Below are positions 53,641 through 64,000 of a stretch of 64,000 nucleotides of DNA, piece after piece. The translations under genes were made by a program, and so were the position numbers. Under the pieces are notes generated by a model. The model worked only from the letters and a program-made list of their open reading frames with translations. It had not been told where the DNA came from and did no database searches. Numbering within the stretch: position 1 is the stretch's first letter; each line of letters starts with the position of its first letter. The DNA is from Apostichopus japonicus. Lineage: Eukaryota; Echinodermata; Holothuroidea; Aspidochirotida; Stichopodidae. Location: the NCBI RefSeq assembly GCF_037975245.1, contig NC_092583.1, positions 1,931,264-1,995,263 on the forward strand. Reading direction: 5' to 3'.

Positions 53641-53969
53641 GGTTCCTGTGTACAAAAAACTGTGCGACGCGATAACGGATAAATGAACCCCTGCCATTGT
53701 TCATCCAGTTTGAGTTGTAAATATCTGATTTTTATTATTCTACAACTTTACAGAATTTTACCCGTCGCTAAATGGCATCTTCCTGACTGTTCCTATGACA
53801 GTAGTCACCATCAAAGCTCCATATGGAGGCCAGCAGAATTTGATCTGAAATATAGATTTTCCTGAATTTGAAGTGTGCTATGTACTGTAAAATAGGCCTA
53901 GTATTATCTGACAAATTATTCATCAAATTTAACATAAAAATCTGTTTTCTCTTTTCTAGAAAGACAAAT

Positions 53970-54209
53970 ATGTTGACATCCATGAACATTGGCTTTTTCC
54001 TGACGGTTTTGATCTCAGCGGTTACCGGCAAGGCTCCCTACGAAGGCTTTGAGAAGTTTTCGGAAAAGTATGAATTTCCAGAGCTCGAGTATGGATACGG
54101 GGATCTGGAACCCTACATTGACGAAGCGACTCTACGGGTGCACCATAGGGGACATCACATGGGCTACATGAAGAAGATCAATGCCAAGCTAGAGGAATGG
54201 AGAAAAGAG
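53970..54209 (+). CDS. SOD coding exon 1 (residues 1-80)
   Basis: Encodes the signal peptide and the N-terminal hairpin domain with the first ligand block VHHRGHHMGYMKKIN (H58, H62, Y66). The exon itself starts at 53960 after an AG acceptor; the donor is GAG|GTACGA at 54210. It ends in phase 0. Confidence 0.93.
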
Positions 54210-57200
54210 GTACGAACCTTAGCGAACCATTACCTTACTCAGGTTTTGATTTTTGATTGCTAATACAATGCATGGGAGTGTTGTTGTTATGAAAATCTGC
54301 AAGGAGAATAAAGCTGCTTAAGAATGTCCTAGGGATAGCTTAAGGGGATTAAAAAGCTGGGATTACTTAGACATGTGAAGACTTGATAATTGGATTAAAG
54401 GATAGAGCTAGAGGTGAGGAGAGGAAGGTAGAAGGGTTTATGGCAGTTGGGCTGTGGCTTTTGTGAGGTGAGGAGTTAAGGTAATAACGAGAGACAAGGA
54501 AAGGGAGAAGCCTAGGTTGTGTTATAGGATAGCGGTTATAGTGTTGGAAGGTAGTAGACGTTGTTGATGAAGGCTTGATGTTTTGTGATTGAAAAAGGAT
54601 GCAGTGGCATTTTGTTCAGTTGGATACTAAAAGAAGAAAAGGATGGAGTAACACTGTCCTGAAGTTATTACCCCAAACCACTTAACAGTTGGTAAGAACC
54701 TTCATTTATTTTTCTAGGTTCAGGTTTGTTCGGGGGACATCCATGTTTGTTTTACAAACCAGAGTGGTAAAATAACGACGAATAGAGAACTTAACGTAAA
54801 ATACCCATGGATGTTACAGCGGGGTTGGGTTTTACCGAGACTGTGATTTGTAGTGTGAACAAAATATTGATATGTTTAGGTGAATACAAAATGGAGGTAA
54901 TTAAGAATTGAACTGTCTAAGGTTTGACATCAATTGAAGAAATTGTGTTTCATGAAAGATGGTGAAAAAAATGAGTAAATGTTACCAAGAAACTAGATGC
55001 ATTTGACAAAGGATATGCTTTCAGAAAAGAATATCAGTTGCAATATATTATAAAAAAATGTATGGATACAGGTGAATGAACAGAGGTAAGAACCTACTGA
55101 ATGATTTGACAGAAAACTTAATTTAGATTTCCATAAAATATTGGTAAAGTCGGATGTACTGATTTATAGGTTTTAAAGACCTTTGACTATCTTGTTAGAT
55201 TAATTTTGATCTGAGAGGACTTAATTTCGGTAACTTAAACAACTAAATGCTAAATATGTCGGATGCAGAACACGGGGAATAATATCTGTATAGCGACATA
55301 ATTTAGGGCGTCAGAAATCATGACTAAGGAAATAGAATGCTGAAAATGATGGATGTAGAAATAGGAGTAAAGAATTACAGTAATTAAAATTGATGGCATT
55401 TTATTTCACTAATTTCAGTGTAATGTTACAGTCAAAACACATCCTTTCAGATATGTTGTTTTATCCTCGTTAATACCAAGAAATGGTTACCTTTAATTGT
55501 TGAATGAGGGCCACCCCAGAGTTTCAGATTTGTTGAAATTTCTTAAATGTTTAATTTTTCTTGTCTTTTGTCCAGACTACTGATGATCTAGCATCCATGT
55601 CCCTTGTGGATATCATTTCCGATGTCGATGCCATCCCGATAAAATACAGGAAGGCTGTTCAAGATTTTGGTGGTGGGTGAGTGTCGGCGATAACCAGTAC
55701 TTAACAGTTTTATCAGTCTGTGTGTATCAGCCGTTGAGGAAGGTAATTTATTTTGCTTCACTTCCCACCGAACATCTCACCAAGCGCGGCGGAACCAGTG
55801 GGGGGGGCACAGGGGGCACGTGCCCCCCCACTTTTCCTCAGGTTAAAAATGTGCCCTTTTTCTACATAAAGAGTGTACTCTTGATCACCTTATTAGGTCA
55901 GCGATATTTCAGTAAGAGATCTAATCCTAATTTAGAACTATTAATGAATTTCTGTGGGTCAAACTCAAAGCTATTTCAAATGGAAAAAATTTGTTAAGCT
56001 CCTAACAAGAAATAAACTCTAATTTGGCAGATTCCTACTTTAGCAATTAGCATTTTGTATAAGTACCTGAATGGGTACGCCAATCAAACATCAACTTGTA
56101 AACATAGAACAGTGAAAGAAGGTGATTTTTGTTGTTGTTGCTACACTGCAGAGCTTGGATCGATTTGAATGTATAGGACTATGAGCTTTATACAGTAGCC
56201 TATACTACATGCATCTCTTAGTTCATCTTCAGCTGCGTTTGTCTCGAGGAAAACTTGTTCCTTGTTTCCCAATTTGCACATTGGATATTGCAGTGCTAGT
56301 ATGCAAATTTTCCTTGATGGAGTGATGTGTATATGCAAATAAGATAATACAATAAGAGTTGTAAAGGGTACTAAATATCAGGCTGAATCAGTCCAATCGA
56401 ATTTCTGTAAAGTGCCCTTCGACTTCGGTGCGCCCCCAGATTAAAAGTGCTTCCGCCGCCCTTGCTCCTCACGACATCTGTACTGCTTTGCTGTAGCTTG
56501 TCTGCAGCCACCAGGTAACCTTTGACACTGAACTCCCAGAGGTGACATAGCCGGTCACCTAGGGTCAACCTCATTCCTTCTCATTCTACCACCCATTAGT
56601 GTATAGTGGTGTACTCTATGGAGCGGTCAAGATCATCAGGTTACATGTCCTTCAGTTACCATTCATCCATATTTTCTGGCTTCATCAGTCGGAAAGTCCA
56701 GCTAAGGGGTGGGGGGGTCCCGGGGTTGGGGGTCGTTTCCACTCTTGGAGTATCACTTACGAGCATTGTTCTATAACGTAACTTTACCAAGTGAATGAGA
56801 GACGAAATATGTCATTGACATGAACCCAGGGGTGTTCTCACGTAAAGCAAGCAAAAAGAAGCATGGCTTGATAGTAGCAAATTTATGCGAAGGCTTGCAT
56901 TGCTTTAGTTTTTGTCGTCAGAAAGCTTGTGAACACAATGAATGTCACAAAATTATGAACACCCCATATGTGCATATAGAAATAATCCAAAAGTCGCCAA
57001 AATATTTCCTTGAAATTTTTTTGTCAGGTTTTCGAACATTTTGGCGATTTCAACGTATCTGTTATTTTTTTTGTGCTACTGAATAGCCATTTAACAGTGG
57101 GAAGTTTGCCAAGCCTTTCATTGTTTATGAAGTTTGTTAATACCATGAACTTTTGACAGTTCCAAGTGTAGATAAACAATAACTTCGTTTAGGACTTTTG

Positions 57201-59487
57201 CTTGCTAATCCTGACATATATTATTCCCATGTAGATAATCAATATTGAATGCACCAATGTATGTCTTACTGACCTAGGAAACACCCCCCCCCCAAAAAAA
57301 AAAGAAGAGAAAACCTTAATTCTTCAATTCCTTATTTGCAGGTTCTTGAATCATGCCCTTTATTTCGCTGTCATGTCTCCAAACGCCCGCAATGAAACGC
57401 GTCTTCCTACAGGATCTCTGTTGGACGACATCAACAATTCCTTTGGAAGTTTTGAAGAATTTAAAGAGAAGTTTACAGCTGAGGCCTTAAAGCTCTTTGG
57501 TTCAGGTAAGAGACTAACTATGAGCAAAACTTTGTACACAAAGTTTTCTTTCAAAAAAATATTAAAACATTTTAGGATTTCAAGAAGATCAAGTGTGGTA
57601 TCACCAATCTGAAAATATGTTAATTAGCAGAGTATTAAGAAAAATTGCGTAGAAACATCACCGAGAGAATATACTTTGGGTAATTTTCTCCATTGGCCTA
57701 CACTTAAAAATGGAGGTAAATGACAAAGGCAAATGAATATATATATAATTGAAATCGTAGTGAGTTGGAAAATCCAGAACAGTGAAAAAACTTCCAGCCT
57801 ACACTGGGTTCGAACCCGGGCCTCCAGCTTATATGCGGACACCCTTACCACTAGGCTATGGGAGCTGATTGTATGTCCAGAGGTTCGAAACTGGTAAGGA
57901 AGGTGGTTATTCCACTGTTGGCGTTTGTCAGCTGTATCAAACAATACTAGTTCTGTTTTGGTGACATATTTGCCTTACTCTAGAGATCAAACATGATGGT
58001 AACTTACTGGAAATCATTTTTGATTCCTGAAGCCGGATCTGGAAAGAGATACTTTTGTATAGACTTTGTTAATGAAATGGAGGTAAACAACAAAGGCAAA
58101 TGAATATATATATATATATATATAATTGAAATCGTAGTGAGTTGGAAAATCCAGAACAGTGAAAAAACTTCCAGCCTCCACTGGGTTCGAACCCGGGCCT
58201 CCAGCTTATGTGCGAACACCCTAACCACTAGGCTATGGAAGCTGATTGTATGTCCAGAGGTTCAAAACCGGTAAGGAAGGTGCTGTTGGCTTTTGTCACC
58301 TGTATCGAACAATACTAGTTCTGTTTTGCTGACATATTTGCCTTTCTGTAGAGGACAAACATGGTGCTAACCTACTGGAAATCATTTGTGATTTCTAAAG
58401 CCAGATCACGAAAGAGATGCTTTCAACAGAATTTGTTAATGAAATGGAGGTAAACGACAAAGGCAAATGAATATATATATAATTGAAATCGTAGTGAGTT
58501 GGAAAATCCTGAACAGTGAAAAAACTTCCAGCCTCCACTGGATTCCAACCCGGGCCTCCAGCTTATATGCGGACACCCTAACCACTAGGCTATGGGAGCT
58601 GATTGTATGTTCAGAGGTTCGAAACCGGTAAGGAAGGTGGTTATTCCACTGTTGGCTTTTGTCACCTGTATCGAACAATACTAGTTCTGTTTTGGTGACA
58701 TATTTACCTTCTCCAAACATGATGCTAACCTACTCGAAATCATTTGTGATTCCTGAAGCCGGATCCGGAAAGAGATACTTTTGGACAGACTTTGTTAATG
58801 AAATGGAGGTAAACGACAAAGCCAAATGAATATATATATAATTGAAATCGTAGTGAGTTGGAAAATCCAGAACAGTGAAAAATCTTCCAGCCTCCACCGG
58901 GTTCGAACCCGGGCCTCCAGCTTATATGCAGACACCCTAACCACTAGGCTATGGGAGCTGATTGTATGTCCAGAGGTTGGAAACCTGTAAGGAAGGTCGT
59001 TATTCCACTGTTGGCTTTTGTCACCTGTATCGAACAATACTAGTTCTGTTTTGGTGACATATTTGCCTTCTCCAAACATGATGCTAACCTACTGGAACAT
59101 ACAATCAGCTCCCATACCCTAACCACTAGGCTATGGAATCTGATTGTATGTCCAGCGGTTCGAAACCGGTAAGGAAGGTCGTAATTCCACTGTTGACGTT
59201 TGTCACCTGTATCGAACAATACTAGTTCTGTTTTGGTGAAATATTTGCCTTACCCTAAAGACCAAACATGATGCTAACCTACTGGAACATACAATCAGCT
59301 CCCATACCCTAACCACTAGGCTATGGAATCTGATTGTATTTCCAGAGGTTCAAAACCGGTAAGGAAAGTCGTAATTCCACTGTTGGCGTTTGTCACCTAT
59401 ATCAAACAATACTAGTTCTGTTTTTGTGACATATTTGCCTTCTCTAGAGATCAAACATGATGCTAACCTACTCGAAATTATTATGAT

Positions 59488-59541
<54 letters not shown>

Positions 59542-60139
59542 ATTTTCTGTTTGGTAAAAAAGGTGGAAAAAAGCCATACCTCTGTTTCAAGCCTTTTCAT
59601 TTTTATTCTTGTCGACTTTACAAATGATAAAAAGGACTTGTGACAACTGGGAATTTTTCCCAAATGTTTAGTTCTTTTGTCTATTACAAGGTCTTTTTTT
59701 TACTGCTCAGAGATAACATCATTGACCCTAAACTGTCTTATAATTTTCACATACATTGACCAACAAACAATGTCCAAGATATTTTAGCTGTTTTCAGTGT
59801 CCTGAAAGTGTTTTTCTATAAAATGCAAAGAACCAAGTTTTCATCATCCTGTGTGCATTTTTCTTTTTCTCTATCGTAGGATACGTCTGGCTCAACCAAG
59901 AGCCTTCTCCAGATGGCAGTTTCCACCTCCACATCACCACAACAGCCAATCAGGAGAGCCCGTTGACAGACGCCTTATACCCTATTCTTACCTTAGATGT
60001 GTGGGAGCATGCATATTATCTTAAGCATCAGCTCCGTCGACCTAAACATGTAGCGGACTGGTGGAAAGCGGTGGATTGGAATCAGGTGAAGAAACTCTCC
60101 GACTGGTGGCAGCAGGGTTCCGGACACGACGAGTTGTAA
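53970..60139 (+). CDS. Fe/Mn-family superoxide dismutase with signal peptide and C-terminal HDEL (four coding exons)
   Basis: Join of 53970-54209, 55576-55676, 57342-57505 and 59880-60139; all three introns are GT-AG and phases match, giving 254 residues. The enzyme should dismutate superoxide to oxygen and hydrogen peroxide. All metal ligands are present: H58, H118, D208, H212 (human SOD2 H26, H74, D159, H163). So are gateway residues H62 and Y66, the dimer Glu E211 within DVWEHAYY, and the late Gln Q193 typical of Mn enzymes. Residues 1-20 form a hydrophobic, arginine-free signal peptide (cleavage probably near G20), unlike a mitochondrial presequence. The last four residues are HDEL, an ER-retrieval signal; sequons N131-E-T and N145-N-S fit a luminal protein; there is no Cys. 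I infer an ER-lumen SOD. The start is the first ATG after a good acceptor (CTTTTCTAG, 53951-53959), so an upstream non-coding exon is likely. M5 (53982) is an alternative start. Confidence 0.95.
55576..55676 (+). CDS. SOD coding exon 2 (residues 81-113 plus two bases)
   Basis: Acceptor TTTTGTCCAG, donor GG|GTGAGT. Encodes the variable linker helix up to the Gly-rich turn before the second ligand. It ends in phase 2 and joins exon 3 to give FGGGFLNHALYF. Confidence 0.92.
55781..56465. mobile_element. hAT-like non-autonomous element in SOD intron 2
   Basis: 685-bp segment. The left end CAAGCGCGGCGGAACCA and inverted right end CAAGGGCGGCGGAAGCA match at 15 of 17 positions. Flanking octamers CATCTCAC (55773-55780) and CTCCTCAC (56466-56473) agree at 6 of 8, compatible with an aged hAT target duplication. 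Near the left end GGGGGCACGTGCCCCC (55812-55827) is a perfect 16-bp palindrome with an E-box core. No transposase frame is visible. Confidence 0.6.
57342..57505 (+). CDS. SOD coding exon 3 (residues 114-168 plus one base)
   Basis: Acceptor CCTTATTTGCAG, donor CAG|GTAAGA. Carries the second ligand H118 in NHALYF (F122 stands where human SOD2 has W78), the SFGSFEEFKEKF helix, and both N-glycosylation sequons (N131, N145). Confidence 0.93.
57796..57866 (-). other. tRNA-like body M1
   Basis: 71 nt on the minus strand with box A (TAGCCTAGTGG) and box B (GGTTCGAACCC) intact. The T arm CCGGG-TTCGAAC-CCGGT pairs at four of five positions, but the anticodon stem (TCCGC/CTGGA) is imperfect. A Pol III-type internal promoter may persist. 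Confidence 0.6.
58173..58243 (-). other. tRNA-like body M2
   Basis: Same 71-nt body; box A and box B retained. One change near the anticodon stem (TTCGCACATAAG instead of TCCGCATATAAG). Confidence 0.6.
58530..58600 (-). other. tRNA-like body M3 (box B mutated)
   Basis: On the minus strand box B reads GGTTGGAATCC: the invariant C of GGTTCGANTCC is lost, so Pol III activity is doubtful. Box A is intact. Confidence 0.6.
58889..58959 (-). other. tRNA-like body M4
   Basis: Box A and box B retained, with a perfect T arm CCGGGTTCGAACCCGG; the most tRNA-like T arm in the array. Confidence 0.6.
59091..59470 (-). repeat. Two 190-bp truncated derivatives with a fold-back core
   Basis: Tandem units starting at 59091 and 59281. 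The tRNA-like body is reduced to its box A part, now flanked on both sides by inverted copies of ACATACAATCAG(C/A)(T/-)CCCATA, so each can form a hairpin with a 15-base loop. They derive from the neighbouring full units by rearrangement. Confidence 0.75.
59490..59539. repeat. (TA)n microsatellite in SOD intron 3
   Basis: 50 bases of perfect TA at the right end of the tRNA-like array, about 340 bases before SOD exon 4. Confidence 0.9.
59880..60139 (+). CDS. SOD coding exon 4 (residues 169-254)
   Basis: Acceptor CTCTATCGTAG. Encodes the C-terminal alpha/beta domain with the NQ motif (Q193), the DVWEHAYY signature (D208, E211, H212), a Trp-rich helical tail, and the terminal GHDEL before TAA. 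Confidence 0.94.
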
Positions 60140-60736
60140 GGCACCTTTGGCTTTTCTCTCTTAATTGAATGGATTGAAATCTCAATCTTAGATTGAAAGT
60201 ACTTCAGGTATATCTGGTACAAATCTGGCTTCTTTATTCTTCATAAAGTAGCCAGTAGCTCTCATTGGTCCATTTTTAAAGGATATTTATAGCCCATGTA
60301 AATTTATATTTAAATACCATCATAATCTAAGCGTCCCGCTGAAATTTGAAATTGTTTCTGAAATATCCTTTTCGAGACATTTGATAACCGAAGTTTTTTA
60401 AACTCTCTACCAAAAGGTGGAGCAATTAGGTGTAAAGTCATAGGTGCATAGTCATGGGAATTTTTTTTTTTTTTTATGTGCTTGTTTTCACTCTTTTGTT
60501 TTAAGGTTGGATTTACTTTGTTCCAGCTCTTGCGTAATATTAATGATGGATCCTAAACTATATTATGCTAAAATCACCGATGAAGTTGTGTTTTTTTTCG
60601 CCCAGAGAATTATTTTTATTAGTCTAATTATAGATTGGCCATAAATTCCAAGTGGTTCAAAGTGCAATCTCTTTAATTGAAATTTCGTTCCATTGAATTT
60701 AGGAGTGCTAGGATAAATGTCCATCTAACTTAGTAT
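60140..60736 (+). other. SOD 3' flank
   Basis: Presumed 3' UTR and flank. I see no clear AATAAA close to the stop codon; AATAAA occurs only much further downstream (61863, 62390 region), so the transcript end is unresolved. Confidence 0.4.
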
Positions 60737-61678
60737 ATAGGAAATTGAAAAGTGAGAGATATGGTTGTGGCCAATTTAACCAAGCACTTTATTCTTATTC
60801 TGCATTTATTTATCTTTTGAAAATCTTATGTTTGATATTATCATTCAATCGTCTTTCATTAAATGGTTTGGAAGGCGACACAAACCCCCAAACATCATTG
60901 TTGATCTATGAGAAAGAGGGTAACTGTTATAAACAACATCCCTATTACAGATATTAAAAAGAAAAATCTGATTCACAAAGTTTTTTGGCCTATTAAACGT
61001 TCCCGCATCTAGAGGAAAAAATGTATATTAACCAAATATAACTATAAAGAGTTAACAAATAATATCATGCTATGGGCGTGAATGTCGCCATGGTTTTTTT
61101 TTAAGTAACAACGTTCAAAACCCGTCGGGCGCCCTTATACCTCAAATCTACACTCCAACATAGGAAATTGAAAAGTGAGAGATATGGTGTTTGGCCAATT
61201 TAACCAAGCACTTTATTCTTATTCTGCATTTATTTATCTTGTGAAAATCTTATGTTTGATATGATCATTCAATCTTCTTTCATTAAATGGTTTGGAAGGC
61301 GACACAAACTCCCAAATATCATTGTTGATCTATGAGAAAGAGGGTAACAGTTATAAACAACATCCCTAAACAGATATTAAAAAGAAAAATCTTATTCCAT
61401 TCGGGAGGTGAGGTGTCACAAATATAATATTTCTTCACATATAAGGATGAAAACTTGATGAAGTCTAAATGTGACATCATTAAGCCACATGTGCTGCAAT
61501 TTTGTCTAAAGAGAAAGAGGGTAACTGTTATAAACAACACCCCTAAACAGATATTAAAAAGAAAAATCTTATTCCATTTGGGAGGTGAGGTGTCACGAAT
61601 ATAATGTTTCTTCACATATAAGGCAGAAGACTTGATCAAGTCTAAATGTGACATCATTAAGCCACATGTGCTGCAATT
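60737..61678. repeat. Nested local duplications
   Basis: Block A (60737-60972) recurs at 61159-61398, starting TAGGAAATTGAAAAGTGAGA and ending AGATATTAAAAAGAAAAATC. Inside and after the second copy a smaller unit of about 170 bases (61336-61500) is repeated at 61511-61678, beginning GAGAAAGAGGGTAAC and ending CATTAAGCCACATGTGCTGC. The order implies two successive duplication events. Confidence 0.85.
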
Positions 61679-64000
61679 TATTTTGTATGTTGTGCTTATG
61701 ATTTATTTTTATTTTCCGGCAATGTTTATTTTCTGTAATGGAGATGTGTTTTGCAAATGCTGAAGCTTAAGATATTGAACCTCCTAGTGATGGCACTAGT
61801 TTTGTTTTAGTGTCAACGCTTAACTTTTTACCTTGAAAATATGAAAAGAAAGGTAAAGAGATAATAAACGGTTCCCAGAACCATTGTGGTACTGTGACAG
61901 CCACAGATTTACACAGTTACAGTTCCAAAAGATCACTTTAACACTAGGATATTTCCCAAATGAAACAAAAATTTTGCCTTACTGTAGGTGTTTGTGGTAT
62001 TTGACTATTTGTTATTCACAAAGCTATGTAATGATGACTGGGTTTGCGTCTCCTTCCATGTTTAAGTCTGAGGGTAAAACGGTATTGGTCTGATTTTTTT
62101 TTATGGTTTACTCATTTTGGGTTTTTTTGTTCAATTTTCGAAGATGATCAAATTTACTGCTTTTGTTCTCATTGGTGATGATATGTATAAAGTTAAAAAA
62201 AATGTGTTATTAATTTTAAGAGATTATTGTATCATGAAATATAAACTTACTCTACTCAATGTAATGTGTGCTGGCTCTAGCAAATTTTATCGAAATGTTA
62301 CTGAAAGTTTCTACTTCTCAGAACCCAAATTCATCAAGTTAGTCACAAAGTCATTCCTTGCATAACTGTGGTTACGGAAAGAATAAGCATGCAGAAATAA
62401 ATGTATTTTACGAGATCAAATTTGTATATTTTTCAATGCTTGAATGTTGTCGACAAACAGTACATCCAAACATGTCCCTATTGTGTATTCGTGATAACTA
62501 ATTTGGGAAATTGTTTTAGCTCAAAATACTACTTGTTTCAAAAGATGGGGAGGGATTGGGGGAGGGTAGTTAGTCATTCTCTCCATGGATGTTTAGACCA
62601 TGAGGTTGAACGGTTCAAAAGGCGTTGCATCTGCAATGGTTAGGCAAACTGTATTGAGGCAGTTGCCTTAAAACAGGCATGAGATTTTCCCTCAAATTCG
62701 CGGAATATCCGTGATTTCTTTTCTACCTCGGGGACAAAAACTATTTTCCTAACACTGTAGCATACGCAAACTGGAGCCTATACCGCAATTTTTGCAAAGT
62801 TCTGTAATTTTTTTTACCCCATACTCATCCCTGCTTAAAAGCCAGTGCTGTGTAGAACCACATCAGATATGGTTTGGTTTGGAATGTTGAAATGTAGCCC
62901 AACTGAAACCTTTAAGTCTTCATCATGTTCACTGTAGTAGAAACATTTCTTGAAAATACCTTTGGTTTCACTTTGATCAAATTTAAATTTAAAAAACTTA
63001 TTGAGTCTGATTTTTGCTTTTTCTTTTTCTTTCTTTTGTGTTTAAGCACTGAGAATTAATTTCTTAAATCAGAATTTGTATTATTTACGGTTATGTCGCC
63101 GATTTGGTGATTTGTCATTCATCACGTCCAACTTCAGTACTTACGACTTTCCCTATTGTACATGAAGAACCATTATTAGCTAAAAACCTAGCAACGTTAA
63201 ACAAATAATAAATAGATGTTTTGCAAAAGTTTCTTTGCAAGAAAACTTGATCCACCTTCATTGCTTTGCATAGTTACAAGCATTTATTACATTTAGCCTT
63301 TAGGAGTGGGAAGGGGTTGGACAGGTTTTGGGAAGAGGCCGAATTTCCATAATGAATACTACTTAGCAGTTTAATCTGCTTGTTTTTATAAATATATTTA
63401 TTTGTAATGGTAAATCAATCATATTTCACTTTCCCTGTATTTCACTTTCCCCCTGTTTCTTTTTTTCCCTCAATTATTGAACCAACTTGTGAAACAGCAA
63501 AGATGTTGGCTGGATTTGGGACTCATGAGCGATAGTTTATTGGCTTGAGGTGATTTGATGGCAATTATCACAGCAACTTCATGGAACCTTCATGTTTGGA
63601 TAAGATGGCCCCGTAAATTAATATTTCACATGCTTTCTTAAAAGTCAAGTTGGGGCTACCAGGAGAGAGTTAAAATATGATATAGCTCATTCATTAGACT
63701 AAAATGAAATAAAATAGTAAGATTAAACAGTACTAACTTTTCATATTGCCTCTATCTTCTCAGTACTATAAAATTGAAATAGTACACAAAGTTTTCAGGG
63801 AGTAGTTAAAATTTGGATATAAGACCATTTTGGTAATTGTTTTTTTTTTTACCTCTCTGTAATATTCATATTTAATTAACATTTTCGTTTTCTATTCAAG
63901 GGAAATGGGGGTAAAAATACTCTGCTAATACAATGAAATAATTGTCACAGAGATGTCTTCTTTTGTAAAATATTTGTTGTCATCCCCAATGCAGAACCAG
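61679..64000. other. Gene-free right flank
   Basis: AT-rich, with only short open frames lacking any recognisable domain. No RNA gene or transposon ends found. Confidence 0.45.

Larger units (their letters stand above)
57711..59090 (-). repeat. tRNA-like tandem repeat array, four antisense units in SOD intron 3
   Basis: Four head-to-tail units starting (left edges) at 57711, 58078, 58445 and 58804, with periods of about 367, 367 and 359 bases. The same family as 6278-6852 but on the minus strand, so opposite to SOD transcription. Each unit contains a tRNA-like body, a TTCCAACTCACTACGATTTC-type tail, and a short TA tract. Units differ by scattered substitutions and small deletions. Confidence 0.85.

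Noticed and set aside
57360-57554. Minus-strand frame over SOD exon 3
   Set aside because: Antisense shadow of a conserved coding exon.

Overview
This looks like an intron-containing, AT-rich, gene-poor stretch of a marine invertebrate (deuterostome-type) nuclear genome. I infer an echinoderm, possibly a sea cucumber, from the general look of the repeats and the two genes; no sequence here proves the taxon. There are no operons, ribosome binding sites or CRISPR arrays. Most of the window is non-coding DNA full of (TA)n and other simple repeats, minisatellites, small non-autonomous DNA transposons and tRNA-like repeats.

Layout. 1-38 kb: no convincing protein gene. It holds a tandem pair of chimeric repeats that begin with the 5' part of U2 snRNA (2461-2873), a 388-bp perfect AACG tetranucleotide block inside AATG flanks (4399-5010), a hairpin-forming (TA)n locus (6098-6271), two head-to-tail tRNA-like repeats (6278-6852), many (TA)n arrays, pentanucleotide, 13-bp and 30-bp repeats, and an 80-bp minisatellite carrying many TGAATATTCA palindromes (34223-34546). 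39.03-40.33 kb: the large coding exon of an Sp6-9 class (Sp8/buttonhead-like) zinc-finger transcription factor, with several perfect CRE palindromes (TGACGTCA) around it. 43-52 kb: two copies of a TTAA-flanked MITE, a hAT-type MITE with target duplication, and a minus-strand THAP-domain exon that looks broken or partial. 53.2-53.6 kb: a decayed LINE 3' end. 53.97-60.14 kb: a complete four-exon Fe/Mn superoxide dismutase gene. 60.7-61.7 kb: nested local duplications.

The main result is the superoxide dismutase. Its spliced product has a secretory signal peptide, all four metal ligands, two N-glycosylation sequons and the C-terminal tetrapeptide HDEL, so it is predicted to be an endoplasmic-reticulum-resident Mn-type SOD rather than a mitochondrial or secreted one. 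Its introns have collected a hAT-like element (intron 2) and an antisense tandem array of tRNA-like repeats (intron 3), the same family as the pair near 6.3-6.9 kb. The two recognisable genes (Sp factor, SOD) have no visible functional link.
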